The notes below the pieces were generated by a model, which saw only the letters and a program-made list of their open reading frames with translations, ran no database searches and was not told the DNA's origin. A stretch of 64,000 nucleotides of DNA from Bradyrhizobium sp. Ec3.3. GTDB taxonomy: Bacteria; Pseudomonadota; Alphaproteobacteria; Rhizobiales; Xanthobacteraceae. The position numbers were made by a program, and so were the translations under genes. Where the stretch lies: contig NZ_AXAS01000028.1 in NCBI RefSeq assembly GCF_000472925.1, positions 62,658 through 126,657 of the forward strand, in the 5' to 3' direction. How positions within the stretch are numbered: position 1 is the stretch's first letter; every line of letters starts with the position of its first letter. Positions 56,043 through 64,000 of the stretch are shown piece by piece.

Positions 56043-56940
56043 GGTTTACCTCGTAACTGTCGGATGGGCATTTGAAGAAAGTCCGCCAAGCCGAGGTAGA
56101 TGTCCGCGTCCGGCAACCCAGCCCCTGCGGGACAGAGGGGTGCTAGGTGGCGCTCACCATCCCTGCTACGCCATCGGCACGCACATCGCGATTGCGGGGG
56201 CGTCTGGTGAGTTGCACCCAACTCTCTGGGACCCCAAGATTTTCCGGTAACGACGCGCAGGCTGGCCAATTGAGCTATACCGCGGTGGCGGGGTGATTAT
56301 TTCAAGTAACTTCGCTTAAGACATCTCTCCATCCGCTCTTGTTCAGCCTCCATCAGGAGGCAGCCTGCGCGTGAAGCGCGCCATGGATGTAGCAAGTCAC
56401 AAGCAGCTAGCGCTGCGACACACAAGACGCGCCACCAACCCATCCAGGCCTTCAGCAAGCTAAGCTTGTCGAACTGCGAGAATCCCCGCCTCATCTCGCC
56501 AACACTTGTTAGACACGATAGGGACCAAAGCCACCTGTTGAGAGCGGCGGCGGCTATCTTCGACGAACTCGGCAACGCCTCAATCAACTGGACCAGATCA
56601 ATGATGCAGCGTCTGTGACATCGATTGGATCCAACTGAGCAGTTGAATTTGAACTCGCGAGACAGGTGTCTCGCGCTGTCACGGTATTCTTGCAATTGAC
56701 GTGCCGCTTTGCCCCTCCTCGAAGCGCGGCGAAACCATATGCTTCGTGCCAAGCCGAACGTACGAGTGTTGCGCTGCTGCCAACGTGTCGCGAAGTCGAC
56801 ATCGAGCAGGGAAACACGACACCTGCTCACGCGCGACGGCTGGCTCGGTTCCTGCATGGTTGCAGGCGATCATGTCGTGGGTGCCCTCCTGAAGAATTAT
56901 TGTTCGGTAGCGGCGCCGAATAAACTGGAAGTCTCACGTG
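56043..56940. other. Gap with a tRNA-like fragment, no supported gene
   Basis: The minus strand at 56266-56277 reads TAGCTCAATTGG, a perfect tRNA D-arm (box A) motif, but no cloverleaf closes around it. The long minus-strand frame 56297-56857 has no recognisable domain. Confidence 0.35.
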
Positions 56941-57978
56941 ATGCGCAAGGTATCTATTGCTACCCTCCTAGTGCTCGTCTCATCTCATGCTATTGCGAAT
57001 GACGATTTGATGAGGGCGGCCAGACAGATCTTCAAACCGATCCCCTCAGCTACCCCCGTGGTCAAGGACAATCCTGTCACTGTGGAAAAAGCCGAGCTCG
57101 GCAAGATGCTATTTTTCGACCCACGCCTCTCGGCGAGCGGGATCATCAGCTGCAACACGTGCCATAATCTTGGCACTGGCGGGGTCGACGCCGGGCCGAC
57201 CTCGGTCGGTCACGGCTGGCAAAAGGGGGCGCGTCGGGCGCCAACCGTCTACAATTCGGTATTCAATGCCGCGCAATTCTGGGACGGACGCGCGCCGGAT
57301 CTCAAGGCGCAGGCCAAGGGACCCGTTCAGGCGAGCGTCGAAATGAATGCGACCCCGGATCGTGTGACGAGCACGTTGAACTCGATGGAGGGTTATGTCG
57401 GTAGGTTTAAGCAAGCCTTCCCGAATGATACATCGCCGGTCACCTTCGATAATTTCGCCAAAGCGATCGAGGCTTTTGAAGCCACTCTCACGACGCCGGC
57501 GGCCCCGTTCGACCAGTACCTGAATGGCGATGCCAGTGCTCTGGATGATCAGCAAAAGGCAGGATTAAAGCTGTTCATGGACAAAGGATGCGCCTCCTGT
57601 CATAACGGATTGAATATTGGCGGCCAGGATTTTTTCCCGTTTGGTGTAATCGAAAAGCCCGATATCAAATTGCTTCCTACGACCGACAAGGGACGGTTCG
57701 CAGTCACCAATGCCCCGGGCGACGAATACGTGTTCCGTGTCGCCCCCTTGCGCAACGTTGCCTTGCGAGCTCCCTACTTCCATTCGGGGCAAGTTTGGAC
57801 TCTCAAGGAAGCCGTAGGAATCATGAGCGAAGTACAGCTCGGCGCCAAGCTGAGCGAGAAGGAGAGTAACGATATTGTTGCCTTTCTTAATTCACTGAGC
57901 GGGCGCCTCCCCAAGATCGAATATCCGATACTGCCAACGCGCACAAAGGAGACGCCACCCCCCTCCTTAGGCAGATAG
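56941..57978 (+). CDS. Di-haem cytochrome c peroxidase (CcpA/MauG family)
   Basis: 345 residues from the ATG at 56941; a GTG lies directly before it, and GGAAG upstream is the ribosome site. A short signal peptide (VSIATLLVLVSSHAIA) directs it to the periplasm. Two haem-binding motifs, SCNTCHN and SCASCHN, lie ~150 residues apart as in bacterial cytochrome c peroxidases. Other blocks are LGKMLFFDPRLSASG, QFWDGRAPDLKAQAKGPVQ and LRNVALRAPYFHSGQVWTLK. It reduces H2O2 with electrons from cytochrome c. Location near an LPMO is noted, but a functional link is unproven. A strong hairpin follows at 58052-58091. Confidence 0.93.
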   Translation: MRKVSIATLLVLVSSHAIANDDLMRAARQIFKPIPSATPVVKDNPVTVEKAELGKMLFFDPRLSASGIISCNTCHNLGTGGVDAGPTSVGHGWQKGARRAPTVYNSVFNAAQFWDGRAPDLKAQAKGPVQASVEMNATPDRVTSTLNSMEGYVGRFKQAFPNDTSPVTFDNFAKAIEAFEATLTTPAAPFDQYLNGDASALDDQQKAGLKLFMDKGCASCHNGLNIGGQDFFPFGVIEKPDIKLLPTTDKGRFAVTNAPGDEYVFRVAPLRNVALRAPYFHSGQVWTLKEAVGIMSEVQLGAKLSEKESNDIVAFLNSLSGRLPKIEYPILPTRTKETPPPSLGR

Positions 57979-58051
57979 TGTCGTTCTTCCACAAGCAGGA
58001 TCACACATTGTCAAATGGACCATGGGTCAAGTCGATCCTCTTTGCAGCCTA

Positions 58052-58091
58052 CTTGCGACGCCGCTGCTGCGTTCGGGAGCGGCGTCGCAAG
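58052..58091 (+). terminator. Long perfect hairpin after the peroxidase gene
   Basis: CTTGCGACGCCGCT (58052-58065) and AGCGGCGTCGCAAG (58078-58091) form a perfect 14-bp stem with a 12-nt loop, 74 bp after the stop codon. No T-run follows, so it may be a stabilising 3' structure rather than an intrinsic terminator. Confidence 0.5.
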
Positions 58092-58229
58092 CCCGAATGC
58101 CGTTTAGGTCGTCGAAGTGGCTGTCTCGAAGCATCGCGGGCCGTCCCTATCCCGACCGGCAGAGGTACTGGATCATGGTGAAGTACATGCAGCATCGCGC
58201 GGTCAATCGGGAGCCGTCACGGAGGTCAG

Positions 58230-58391
58230 ATGACAACGGTCATTAGAAATCTGCTCGCTCGAAAGCAGAAGCTGATTGAGCAACTCGATTCGACTACAGA
58301 TGTTAAGCAGCGCGAGAAGATCGAGCATCAACTTCAGCAAGTAAACACGGCGCTCGACCTTCTCGATCGGCCTAAGCAGCCGAGCGACTGA
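58230..58391 (+). CDS. Small coiled-coil protein (53 aa)
   Basis: The ATG at 58230 follows CACGGAGGTCAG, a very good ribosome site. The protein is a single charged helix with Leu heptads (NLLARKQKLIEQLDSTTDVK, then REKIEHQLQQVNTALDLLD) and a short Pro/Ser tail. It is soluble, with no signal peptide. Such short helical proteins recur in this window (6128, 58915) and in rhizobial symbiosis regions. The role is unknown; a regulatory or scaffold partner is possible. Confidence 0.65.
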   Translation: MTTVIRNLLARKQKLIEQLDSTTDVKQREKIEHQLQQVNTALDLLDRPKQPSD

Positions 58392-58914
58392 GAACGCGAG
58401 ACCAACGCCCGGTGCATCTTGAAGGGGGGACTTTTTGGCTTTCCAGCAAGCTTTAACTCTGGCAAGCTTTAACTCTGAATGGTGTCCGCCGGGCCTCAGC
58501 GTCGCAATCAATTCTCCTAACGGACCATCGCTGTTCGCCCCCGCTGACAATCGCGTTCAGCCAACGTCGACTGCAGATAGCGGTTCCAGAATTAACCCGT
58601 GGCGGCGACATCAAGCTTAATGCAGGGGTTTGCTTGCGATAGTACTGCAGGGCGTTAGGCTCCGCGCACCGGACATTGCCCCGTCCGGGTCCACCCAAGG
58701 CGAAGTCGTCGCGCCAACATACTCGGCGCGGCGCTTCGTTTGATCGGAAAGCGTCATCGTAGCGTAAGCCGCTGTCCGTCGCTTTCTATGCCCGCCTCTG
58801 GATCACCTTGCTCGTGCTAGTCGTCGCTGGCTTAGCCCGCATGAACGTGGAGGCCATGAACAGAGGTAGCCAACACCAAGTTGCTCGCCTCCGCAGAACG
58901 GGCGGCCCCGCGCG
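58392..58914. other. Gap with no supported gene
   Basis: Contains a short tandem-like duplication (AAGCTTTAACTCTG twice, 58447-58478). Nothing else was seen. Confidence 0.35.
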
Positions 58915-59118
58915 TCACTCCGGCGCGATCGTCGCAAGTCCAGCTTCGATGACTGCGATTTCTTGACTTACTTGCGCGACGGCTCGACTAGGATCGATGC
59001 CGGTGACGCTGCTTAGTTGCCTCAGCAACTCCCGCCGATGCGCAAGAAGACCCTCCAGCGCGCCACGATCCTTCAGTCTGACGTAGCCGTTGACGATCAA
59101 TTCAACTGAATGCGACAT
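58915..59118 (-). CDS. Small helical protein (67 aa), hypothetical
   Basis: ATG at 59118 with a weak GAGAG upstream. The sequence is almost all helix: VNGYVRLKDRGALEGLLAHR, RELLRQLSSVTG, then VAQVSQEIAVIEAGLATI, suggesting a two-helix hairpin. It is acidic at the end and soluble. It is similar in size and style to the small coiled-coil proteins at 6128 and 58230. No family name is known to me. Confidence 0.6.
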   Translation of the reverse strand: MSHSVELIVNGYVRLKDRGALEGLLAHRRELLRQLSSVTGIDPSRAVAQVSQEIAVIEAGLATIAPE

Positions 59119-59610
59119 CTATCTCTCAAATAAAGAAATGGCCTGAATTGGCCAATATAATTACCCACGCAGCTGAATGCAGCATCCCTATAGCAAAAAC
59201 CTTGATCGGTAAGACTAACGCGCAAAGCTCCTTGTCGCCGTACATTCACCGCGCCCATCCTGGCGGTGGTCGCGAAGGTGCCGATGTCTCGCGTAACCGG
59301 CGTCTTCGCGGCAAGGGGTCGCCGCCTCCAGAAGCGGCGGCCCCGCCCAACGCGAGCGAACAATGCCAGAGCGTCTGCCAAATGATGAAGACACGTCACT
59401 TATCTTTCGCGACTTCCTCGAAGGCGATGGCATACGCCTCAATGGAAGGACGTACCATCCGCCCTGGCATGCCTGTTCTCACTCGAAATGAAGCGGCAAG
59501 CTGCCGTGGACGCGAATAAGATCTAGTTGCAACGCTCGCCTATCGAGCGGTCACACGTACGTGCCGAGCGATCGTAGGCAATAACCTAGGATGAGCACCG
59601 AGACGGACGC
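59119..59610. other. Gap with no supported gene
   Basis: Frames on both strands are short and without recognisable content. Confidence 0.3.
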
Positions 59611-60546
59611 TCATTTGAATGCATCGTTGAGGATCGCCGCAATCCTGGCGCCGGCGAGTGCAATCCGCTGGTTGGCGATCCTGTGGGCCCTTGACTGATA
59701 AGGCTGCGTGAGTTTGTACGGGCCGTCGCCGCCGCGAATCGGCGGCGCGTACACTGAACTCTTGGCGATCTCGAAGCTCTCCTGGATCCAATCGTTCTCA
59801 TCCGTCGAACCGCTATCCACTGTCCGAAGATCCGCCGCGGCGTCGATGGCATCCTGCGGTGGCGCGCTGGTCGGTCCCAACAACCCATCCCAGAACGCAT
59901 GGAGTTCCCTCGCGCTTCCACATTTTCTGCAACTGATCTTGACGTCGTTTCCTCCGGCGTCGCCATCCTGCTCGGCGTGCGTAAAGCGGGAGGTCGCGTG
60001 CAGCGGCTGGTGCAGGTCACCGATGAGATGCAGCAGCCAGGAAAGATCGTATGAGCGCACGTCGTCCGATGCCGTCTTATCCGCAAGCGTTTTCTTGAAG
60101 ACAGCGACCTCAGTCTGCGCGTTAGGCGATTGCGGCTGCTGCAATGGGGTGCCATCCGTCGAGAACGGCTCATCAATGAAGTGCCAATACTTGTGGCGAA
60201 AGTGATCGGCATATCCGATGTTCTGCGACGCTTCGGGGGTTTGCGGCGCAACATCGCCGTTTCTGTCGCCATCGTTGTGGTAGTCGCCGAGCGATTTGAT
60301 CTGGTCCGGCCACGTCGCCGCCTTGACGAACGCGACCTGGTCGCGCTGGCTCGCCGGCACGCCCTGGATCCAGCCATCGTATTGAGGATTGAGTTTGAGA
60401 AGGCGCGTGGCTTCCTGCTTGGCGGCAGGCGTCAGCTGGCTCCAGGCCAGCGCAGCTGCCTCCATATGTCCGAAATTATTCCAAGCGTTGGCCGACGATC
60501 CAACGAGTACTGCACAGCCCAGCGCGATCAAGAAACGTATCTTCAT
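59611..60546 (-). CDS. S1/P1 family zinc-dependent nuclease
   Basis: 311 residues with signal peptide IRFLIALGCAVLVGSSANA, leaving Trp as the first mature residue (WNNFGHMEAAALAW), as required because its backbone binds zinc in P1-type nucleases. Further ligands are in AATWPDQIK, YWHFIDEPF, LLHLIGDLHQPLHA and GGNDVKI. The enzyme is secreted or periplasmic, cleaves single-stranded DNA and RNA and can scavenge phosphate. It is uncommon on symbiosis islands as far as I know. Length and motifs are complete. Confidence 0.93.
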   Translation of the reverse strand: MKIRFLIALGCAVLVGSSANAWNNFGHMEAAALAWSQLTPAAKQEATRLLKLNPQYDGWIQGVPASQRDQVAFVKAATWPDQIKSLGDYHNDGDRNGDVAPQTPEASQNIGYADHFRHKYWHFIDEPFSTDGTPLQQPQSPNAQTEVAVFKKTLADKTASDDVRSYDLSWLLHLIGDLHQPLHATSRFTHAEQDGDAGGNDVKISCRKCGSARELHAFWDGLLGPTSAPPQDAIDAAADLRTVDSGSTDENDWIQESFEIAKSSVYAPPIRGGDGPYKLTQPYQSRAHRIANQRIALAGARIAAILNDAFK

Positions 60547-60803
60547 GGAAAATCCTCACTGATGGAAAATTGAGAAAGCTCGCTTACGTTGTGAATATAT
60601 ATTTACACACGTCTTATGTCATCGAAAAAGAAGGAAAGATGGTGCTTACCACGCAGACGTCGCTTGGGCTGCAAAGCGAGCTCAAAACAAGCTCGGACCG
60701 AATAGCCGTCGAGGTCTTGCCTCCCGCGCGCTCACTCAAGCTCCGACCAGTTCAACTCTGCACTCACCATCTGTCGCGCGCGGTCCCCACGATTCCTCCG
60801 AGC
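60547..60803. other. Intergenic; possible small frame
   Basis: An ATG at 60639 with AAGGAAAG upstream opens a 76-codon frame (MVLTTQTSLGLQSELKTSSD...) that overlaps the next minus-strand gene. It is not convincing enough to call. Confidence 0.3.
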
Positions 60804-61148
60804 TTAAGCCAATGGAGGTCTTTTGGACCCAGAGGGCTCGCCAGGACGCGCCACCGTATTGATCCATGACATTGTGGCGACCCCGACCTCAAGCCAACAT
60901 GAAGCGGCAGTCAGCAAGGCCTCGATTCCGACAGGAACGAGATCTTGCGTATCGCGCCTAAAGAAGGCTCGCGGTACAAGGTAAGGGAAGGCGATGTCTG
61001 TAAGGTGACGGCGTCGATAGCAATCGTAGTCGCAATATCCTCGCCCCGTTCGCACATCTCGCACGTAACCTGGACCTAAGGACCGAGAACATCCGCTGCA
61101 GGTTCTGTTGCCGTGCGGGGTCCTGTGATTCACGAGGATGAATTTCAT
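60804..61148 (-). CDS. Small zinc-ribbon-like protein (114 aa), hypothetical
   Basis: Begins MKFILVNHRTPHGNRTCSGC, with a second Cys pair in GRGYCDYDC, giving a four-Cys treble-clef-like zinc site (CSGC...YCDYDC). I recall similar MKFILVN-starting proteins as recurrent hypotheticals in Bradyrhizobium. The C-terminal half has a hydrophobic stretch (GIEALLTAASCWLEVGVA). The last 15 residues may be non-native. Function unknown. Confidence 0.65.
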   Translation of the reverse strand: MKFILVNHRTPHGNRTCSGCSRSLGPGYVRDVRTGRGYCDYDCYRRRHLTDIAFPYLVPRAFFRRDTQDLVPVGIEALLTAASCWLEVGVATMSWINTVARPGEPSGSKRPPLA

Positions 61149-61361
61149 AGTCTGCGCCCGTTAGGGGTCTCATTCCGGCCTGAGATCTTGTCAGCGATCC
61201 GAGCGTTCGAAATCGCGCCAATCTTGGTCCCGAGCCGGTCTGGATGGGAATTTAAGGTCCTCTTGCAGCAACGAATGCCTATGATCCGGTATCCTACTGG
61301 GGCATCCGAGAAAGAAGAACGTGGTCTTTCTCAACGTCCGCGTGGCACACGCTGCCAGCTG
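61149..61361. other. Intergenic
   Basis: Nothing supported between the two zinc-ribbon genes. Confidence 0.3.
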
Positions 61362-61547
61362 CTAGGCCGCTCGCAGCCAGGAAAGCCATTTATGATCGGC
61401 TTCTCGCCGCATCCTGAGGCGGTCGACGCATTTCTTGGAACAAAGAGCCGTTCGCCAGCAGTAGTAGCGGATCAGACCGAATCTTCCACCGCAGATCGCA
61501 CAGCACCTCGCTGAACCATGCTCCGAATTATGCGAGCTGTTTCGCAT
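61362..61547 (-). CDS. Small FLYWCH/zinc-ribbon-like protein (61 aa), hypothetical
   Basis: The start is fixed by ACAGGAGGCGACA before ATG, an excellent ribosome site. Four Cys in CCAICGGRFG and ALCSKKCVDRL form a probable zinc knuckle, followed by a basic helix. The pattern recurs in small Bradyrhizobium hypotheticals. It lies on the same strand as the 60804 gene. It may bind nucleic acid or protein; no experimental role is known to me. Confidence 0.7.
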   Translation of the reverse strand: MRNSSHNSEHGSARCCAICGGRFGLIRYYCWRTALCSKKCVDRLRMRREADHKWLSWLRAA

Positions 61548-62362
61548 TGTCGCCTCCTGTCGGCGTTAACTAGATAGTGCTCGCTTTGCGCGCAGCACTA
61601 CGTGCGCACGCCGCGCGCGACCGGCCGCCAAGCTTTCCGGCTCGTACGGATATCGCGCGCAATCGCTTGATGTGCACCGATTTTGACGAAGCAACCACTC
61701 CATTGGGAGGGCTTCGCCGATCGCTGACTATAAGCGTCATTCAATCTTGATTAGTGCAATCAATACCGAAGTTGAGCCTAAATCCTGCGCCCAATCGCCA
61801 ATATCCGACGAATTTTAACGAGATTGACCGAGAACATGCATCCAGCAGCATTGGCTTGGAGCAAGCGCTGCCTTCGCCTGTCAAAGGGTGGCAATCCATC
61901 CGTCTCGAACTGTTCGATCGGCATGGTCACTGTGGGCCGGCCGAGATGTTGCCTTTGTAGTTGGCTTGGCGAAGGCGAGGCCGTTCACATTGCTCAGGAA
62001 TGCGGATGATACGGCGGATCAAATTTGGTCCGCGGGGTTCTTGAGCTCAGGATGCAGAAAGGGCGAGTAGCGGACGGCAGAGAAATCACCGTCATACGCA
62101 CAAGCGACAAAGACCGGCCGAATTCGAGCTTGCGAGGCGGAGGACCTTCAGCCGTTCATAGCCTGGTTGCAACAGTGGCCTGCACCATTGGGCGAGCAGG
62201 AAACAATATGGCCGCCCCCTCGATTGGCCGCTGCTTCACAATATGCTTGATGCTGTGACGCTCGCACTTATGACCGCCGGTGGGCATCGCGCACCTTGGT
62301 TGCCCCCTTTTGCTCCGAGCTGTCGGGCTCCGATGTTCGTCAGTCGAGCCCGTTCGCTCGGA
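61548..62362. other. Gap with no supported gene
   Basis: Short frames only. Nothing recognised on either strand. Confidence 0.35.
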
Positions 62363-63217
62363 CTACAGGCTCACTTGCGGCTTAAGGATGACGTTATCGA
62401 TCAGCCGCGTCGAGCCGACGTAGGCCGCGGCGCACAGAGCAGCAGGATTGCTCAAGGGATTCGAGGCAGGCTCAAGCGTGTCTGCATCGACGAGCTCGAG
62501 ATATTGCAGCCGGTCGACTTCATCCAAATGCCGCCTGGCGATTGCAATAAGCTTCTCGCATTCGCGTTCGCCTGCGCGAAATTCGGCCTCCGCTGCGAAC
62601 AGACCGCGACTGATCGCAAGCGCCCGCCGGCGCTCTTCTTTATTGAGATAGCGATTGCGGCTGCTCATAGCGAGCCTGTCCGGCTCCCGAACGGTTGGCA
62701 CGGTGACGATCTCGATGGGAAGATTGAGATCAATTGCCATGCGACGTACGACCGCGCATTGCTGGAAATCCTTCTGTCCGAAAAACGCGACATTCGGCTG
62801 CACCATGCTGAACAGCTTGCAGACGACGGTTGCGACACCGCGAAAGTGCCCAGGCCTGAAAGCCCCGCACAAGGGTTTTGCGAGTTCGCCGGGTTCGATG
62901 AAGGTCTCGAACTGAGCCGGATAGACCTCCCGTGCACCCGGAGCAAAAACAATGGTCACGCCGGCATCACGGCACAGCCCCTCATCCCGGAGAAAGGAAC
63001 GCGGATAGGCACCGAGATCTTCGTTCGGCCCGAACTGAGTGGGATTGACGAAGATGCTTACAACCGTGACGTCGCATTGCGCGCGACTCGCGTCGACCAA
63101 TGCCAGATGACCGTCGTGCAGGTAGCCCATTGTCGGCACGAAGCCGACACGCTTGTCTGAATTGCGAGCTTTTGCAAGAGCGGCACGTAGCTCAGCGACC
63201 GTCGTAACTGTTTGCAT
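62363..63217 (-). CDS. panC: Pantothenate synthetase PanC
   Basis: 284 residues, full length. It joins pantoate and beta-alanine with ATP. Motifs: VGFVPTMGYLHDGHLALVDA (HIGH-like), SIFVNPTQFGPNEDL, PGHFRGVATVVCKLF, VAFFGQKDFQQ (usually GQKDYQQ) and MSSRNRYLNKEERR (KMSKS-like). It follows panB by 14 bp on the same strand, forming a panBC operon. Pan genes on symbiosis islands or plasmids are known in rhizobia and may secure coenzyme A supply. The opposite-strand long frame is a shadow. Confidence 0.96.
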   Translation of the reverse strand: MQTVTTVAELRAALAKARNSDKRVGFVPTMGYLHDGHLALVDASRAQCDVTVVSIFVNPTQFGPNEDLGAYPRSFLRDEGLCRDAGVTIVFAPGAREVYPAQFETFIEPGELAKPLCGAFRPGHFRGVATVVCKLFSMVQPNVAFFGQKDFQQCAVVRRMAIDLNLPIEIVTVPTVREPDRLAMSSRNRYLNKEERRRALAISRGLFAAEAEFRAGERECEKLIAIARRHLDEVDRLQYLELVDADTLEPASNPLSNPAALCAAAYVGSTRLIDNVILKPQVSL

Positions 63218-63231
63218 GTTGGAGCTTTATC

Positions 63232-64000
63232 TCAGGTTGGATTGGAAGGCGCCCAGCTTGCGATAGCATCGCTCAAGCCTTCGGGAAGCCGATAGCACTC
63301 TTGTGACGTCGGAAATGCACCATTGCGGACATCTGCGGCCCAGCGTGACAGCGCCTCCTGCAATAGCTGAAAACCCTCGACATAGGTGCGAACGAATTTT
63401 GGCCGATGGCTTGCAGTCAGGCCAAGCACGTCATGGAACACAAGTACCTGGCCCGAACAACTAGGGCCAGCCCCAATTCCAATTGTCGGGATTGTCAGGG
63501 TCTCGGTCGCTCGGGCGGCGAGTTCTGCCGGGATACCTTCCAGGACGAGAGCGAAACATCCGGCTTCCTGTAGACGATGGGCGTCGTCGAGCAGACGCAA
63601 GGCATCATCGGCGTTCCGACCTTGCACCTTGAAACCACCCATAACATTGACGCTCTGCGGGGTCAGGCCGAGATGGCCCATCACTGGAATGTCGCAATCG
63701 ACCAAGGCGCGTACGATTTCGGTACGCTTGGCCCCACCCTCGAGTTTGACGGCGTCGGCCCCACGCTGCAAGAAGCCTCCGGCGTTGCGGATCGTCTCCT
63801 CTGGACCAAGGTGAAAGCTAAGAAAGGGCATGTCGGCTACAAGCAGGGCTCGAGGCCTTGTCCGTGACACGGCTTCGAGGTGATGGTTCATCATCGCCAT
63901 GCTAACCGGCAACGTATTATCAAATCCGAGGCAGACATTGCCAACGCTATCCCCAACAAGGATAATGTCGACAATGGGGTCAGCGATGCATGCCGTGACA
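63232..64000 (-). CDS. panB: Ketopantoate hydroxymethyltransferase PanB, 5' end outside the window
   Basis: Converts alpha-ketoisovalerate to ketopantoate. The frame is open to the window edge: above the internal ATG at 63912 it continues upstream as DPIVDIILVGDSVGNVCLGF then DNTLPVSMAMMNHH, so the gene starts beyond 64000. Conserved parts: LVGDS (metal-binding Asp), VADMPFLSFHL, AVKLEGG, MGHLGLTPQSVNVMGGFKVQ, FALVLEGIP, TIGIGAG and VFHDVLG. The usual length is ~270, and about 255 residues are visible. First gene of panBC. Confidence 0.95.
   Translation of the reverse strand, partial: VTACIADPIVDIILVGDSVGNVCLGFDNTLPVSMAMMNHHLEAVSRTRPRALLVADMPFLSFHLGPEETIRNAGGFLQRGADAVKLEGGAKRTEIVRALVDCDIPVMGHLGLTPQSVNVMGGFKVQGRNADDALRLLDDAHRLQEAGCFALVLEGIPAELAARATETLTIPTIGIGAGPSCSGQVLVFHDVLGLTASHRPKFVRTYVEGFQLLQEALSRWAADVRNGAFPTSQECYRLPEGLSDAIASWAPSNPT

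Noticed and set aside
56240..56285. tRNA-like D-arm TAGCTCAATTGG on the minus strand
   Set aside because: No anticodon or T arm can be folded at the right distances. At best a tRNA fragment left by recombination.
56297..56857. 186-codon minus-strand frame
   Set aside because: No recognisable domain and an irregular composition. Possibly degraded DNA.
1..64000. CRISPR arrays, rRNA genes, complete tRNA genes, riboswitches
   Set aside because: No regularly spaced repeats, rRNA-like blocks, complete cloverleafs or known riboswitch cores were noticed on reading. A covariance-model scan would be needed to exclude small RNAs.

Overview
The window looks like a piece of a Bradyrhizobium-type symbiosis island. 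It carries fixA behind a NifA/RpoN promoter, a NodD-family regulator with an adjacent nod box, a second nod box, decayed GDP-fucose genes (gmd/noeL and fcl/nolK) of the kind used to decorate Nod factors, panB-panC, an H-NS homologue, insertion sequences and many broken genes. The mosaic of intact operons, pseudogenes and long gene-poor gaps is typical of such islands. The species call is inference from gene content.

Layout. 0-6.4 kb: small proteins, an H-NS-like protein, an FkbM methyltransferase, and a lone receiver domain downstream of a nod box. 6.7-9.5 kb: NifA-controlled unit of a 60-residue protein, fixA and dctA (minus strand). 10-13 kb: small proteins and a dapA-family pseudogene. 13.8-17.6 kb: broken gmd and fcl, a second gmd fragment, and an IS5-family element. 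17.7-28.3 kb: a DUF4239-like membrane protein and a biosynthetic cluster (2161-residue NRPS, MATE exporter, phosphopantetheinyl transferase with a probable frameshift). 29-35.4 kb: IS256 debris, speD, a MarR regulator, a cold-shock gene, an SfnB-like pseudogene, an IS1595-family element and an AbiEii-type pair.

35.4-42.8 kb is one compact minus-strand operon: sfnG (dimethylsulfone monooxygenase), a complete five-gene Liv-type ABC importer and a DszC/SfnB-like flavoprotein. It reads as an organosulfur uptake and desulfonation module. 43.7-46.2 kb holds a decayed hipB and an intact hipBA pair with three operator-like palindromes. 46.9-50.5 kb holds an FAD monooxygenase and an alpha/beta hydrolase, divergent from a NodD homologue with a nod box between them. 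This is the strongest candidate for an undescribed system: flavonoid-inducible chemistry, perhaps inducer degradation, under NodD control.

51.4-54.7 kb: a decayed RND pump with a TetR gene and a perfect palindromic operator. 55.3-61.6 kb: an AA10 lytic polysaccharide monooxygenase, a di-haem cytochrome c peroxidase, an S1/P1 nuclease and several small coiled-coil or zinc-ribbon proteins. 62.4-64.0 kb: panC and panB, with panB running off the window end.

All identifications are by reading motifs. No database search was run.
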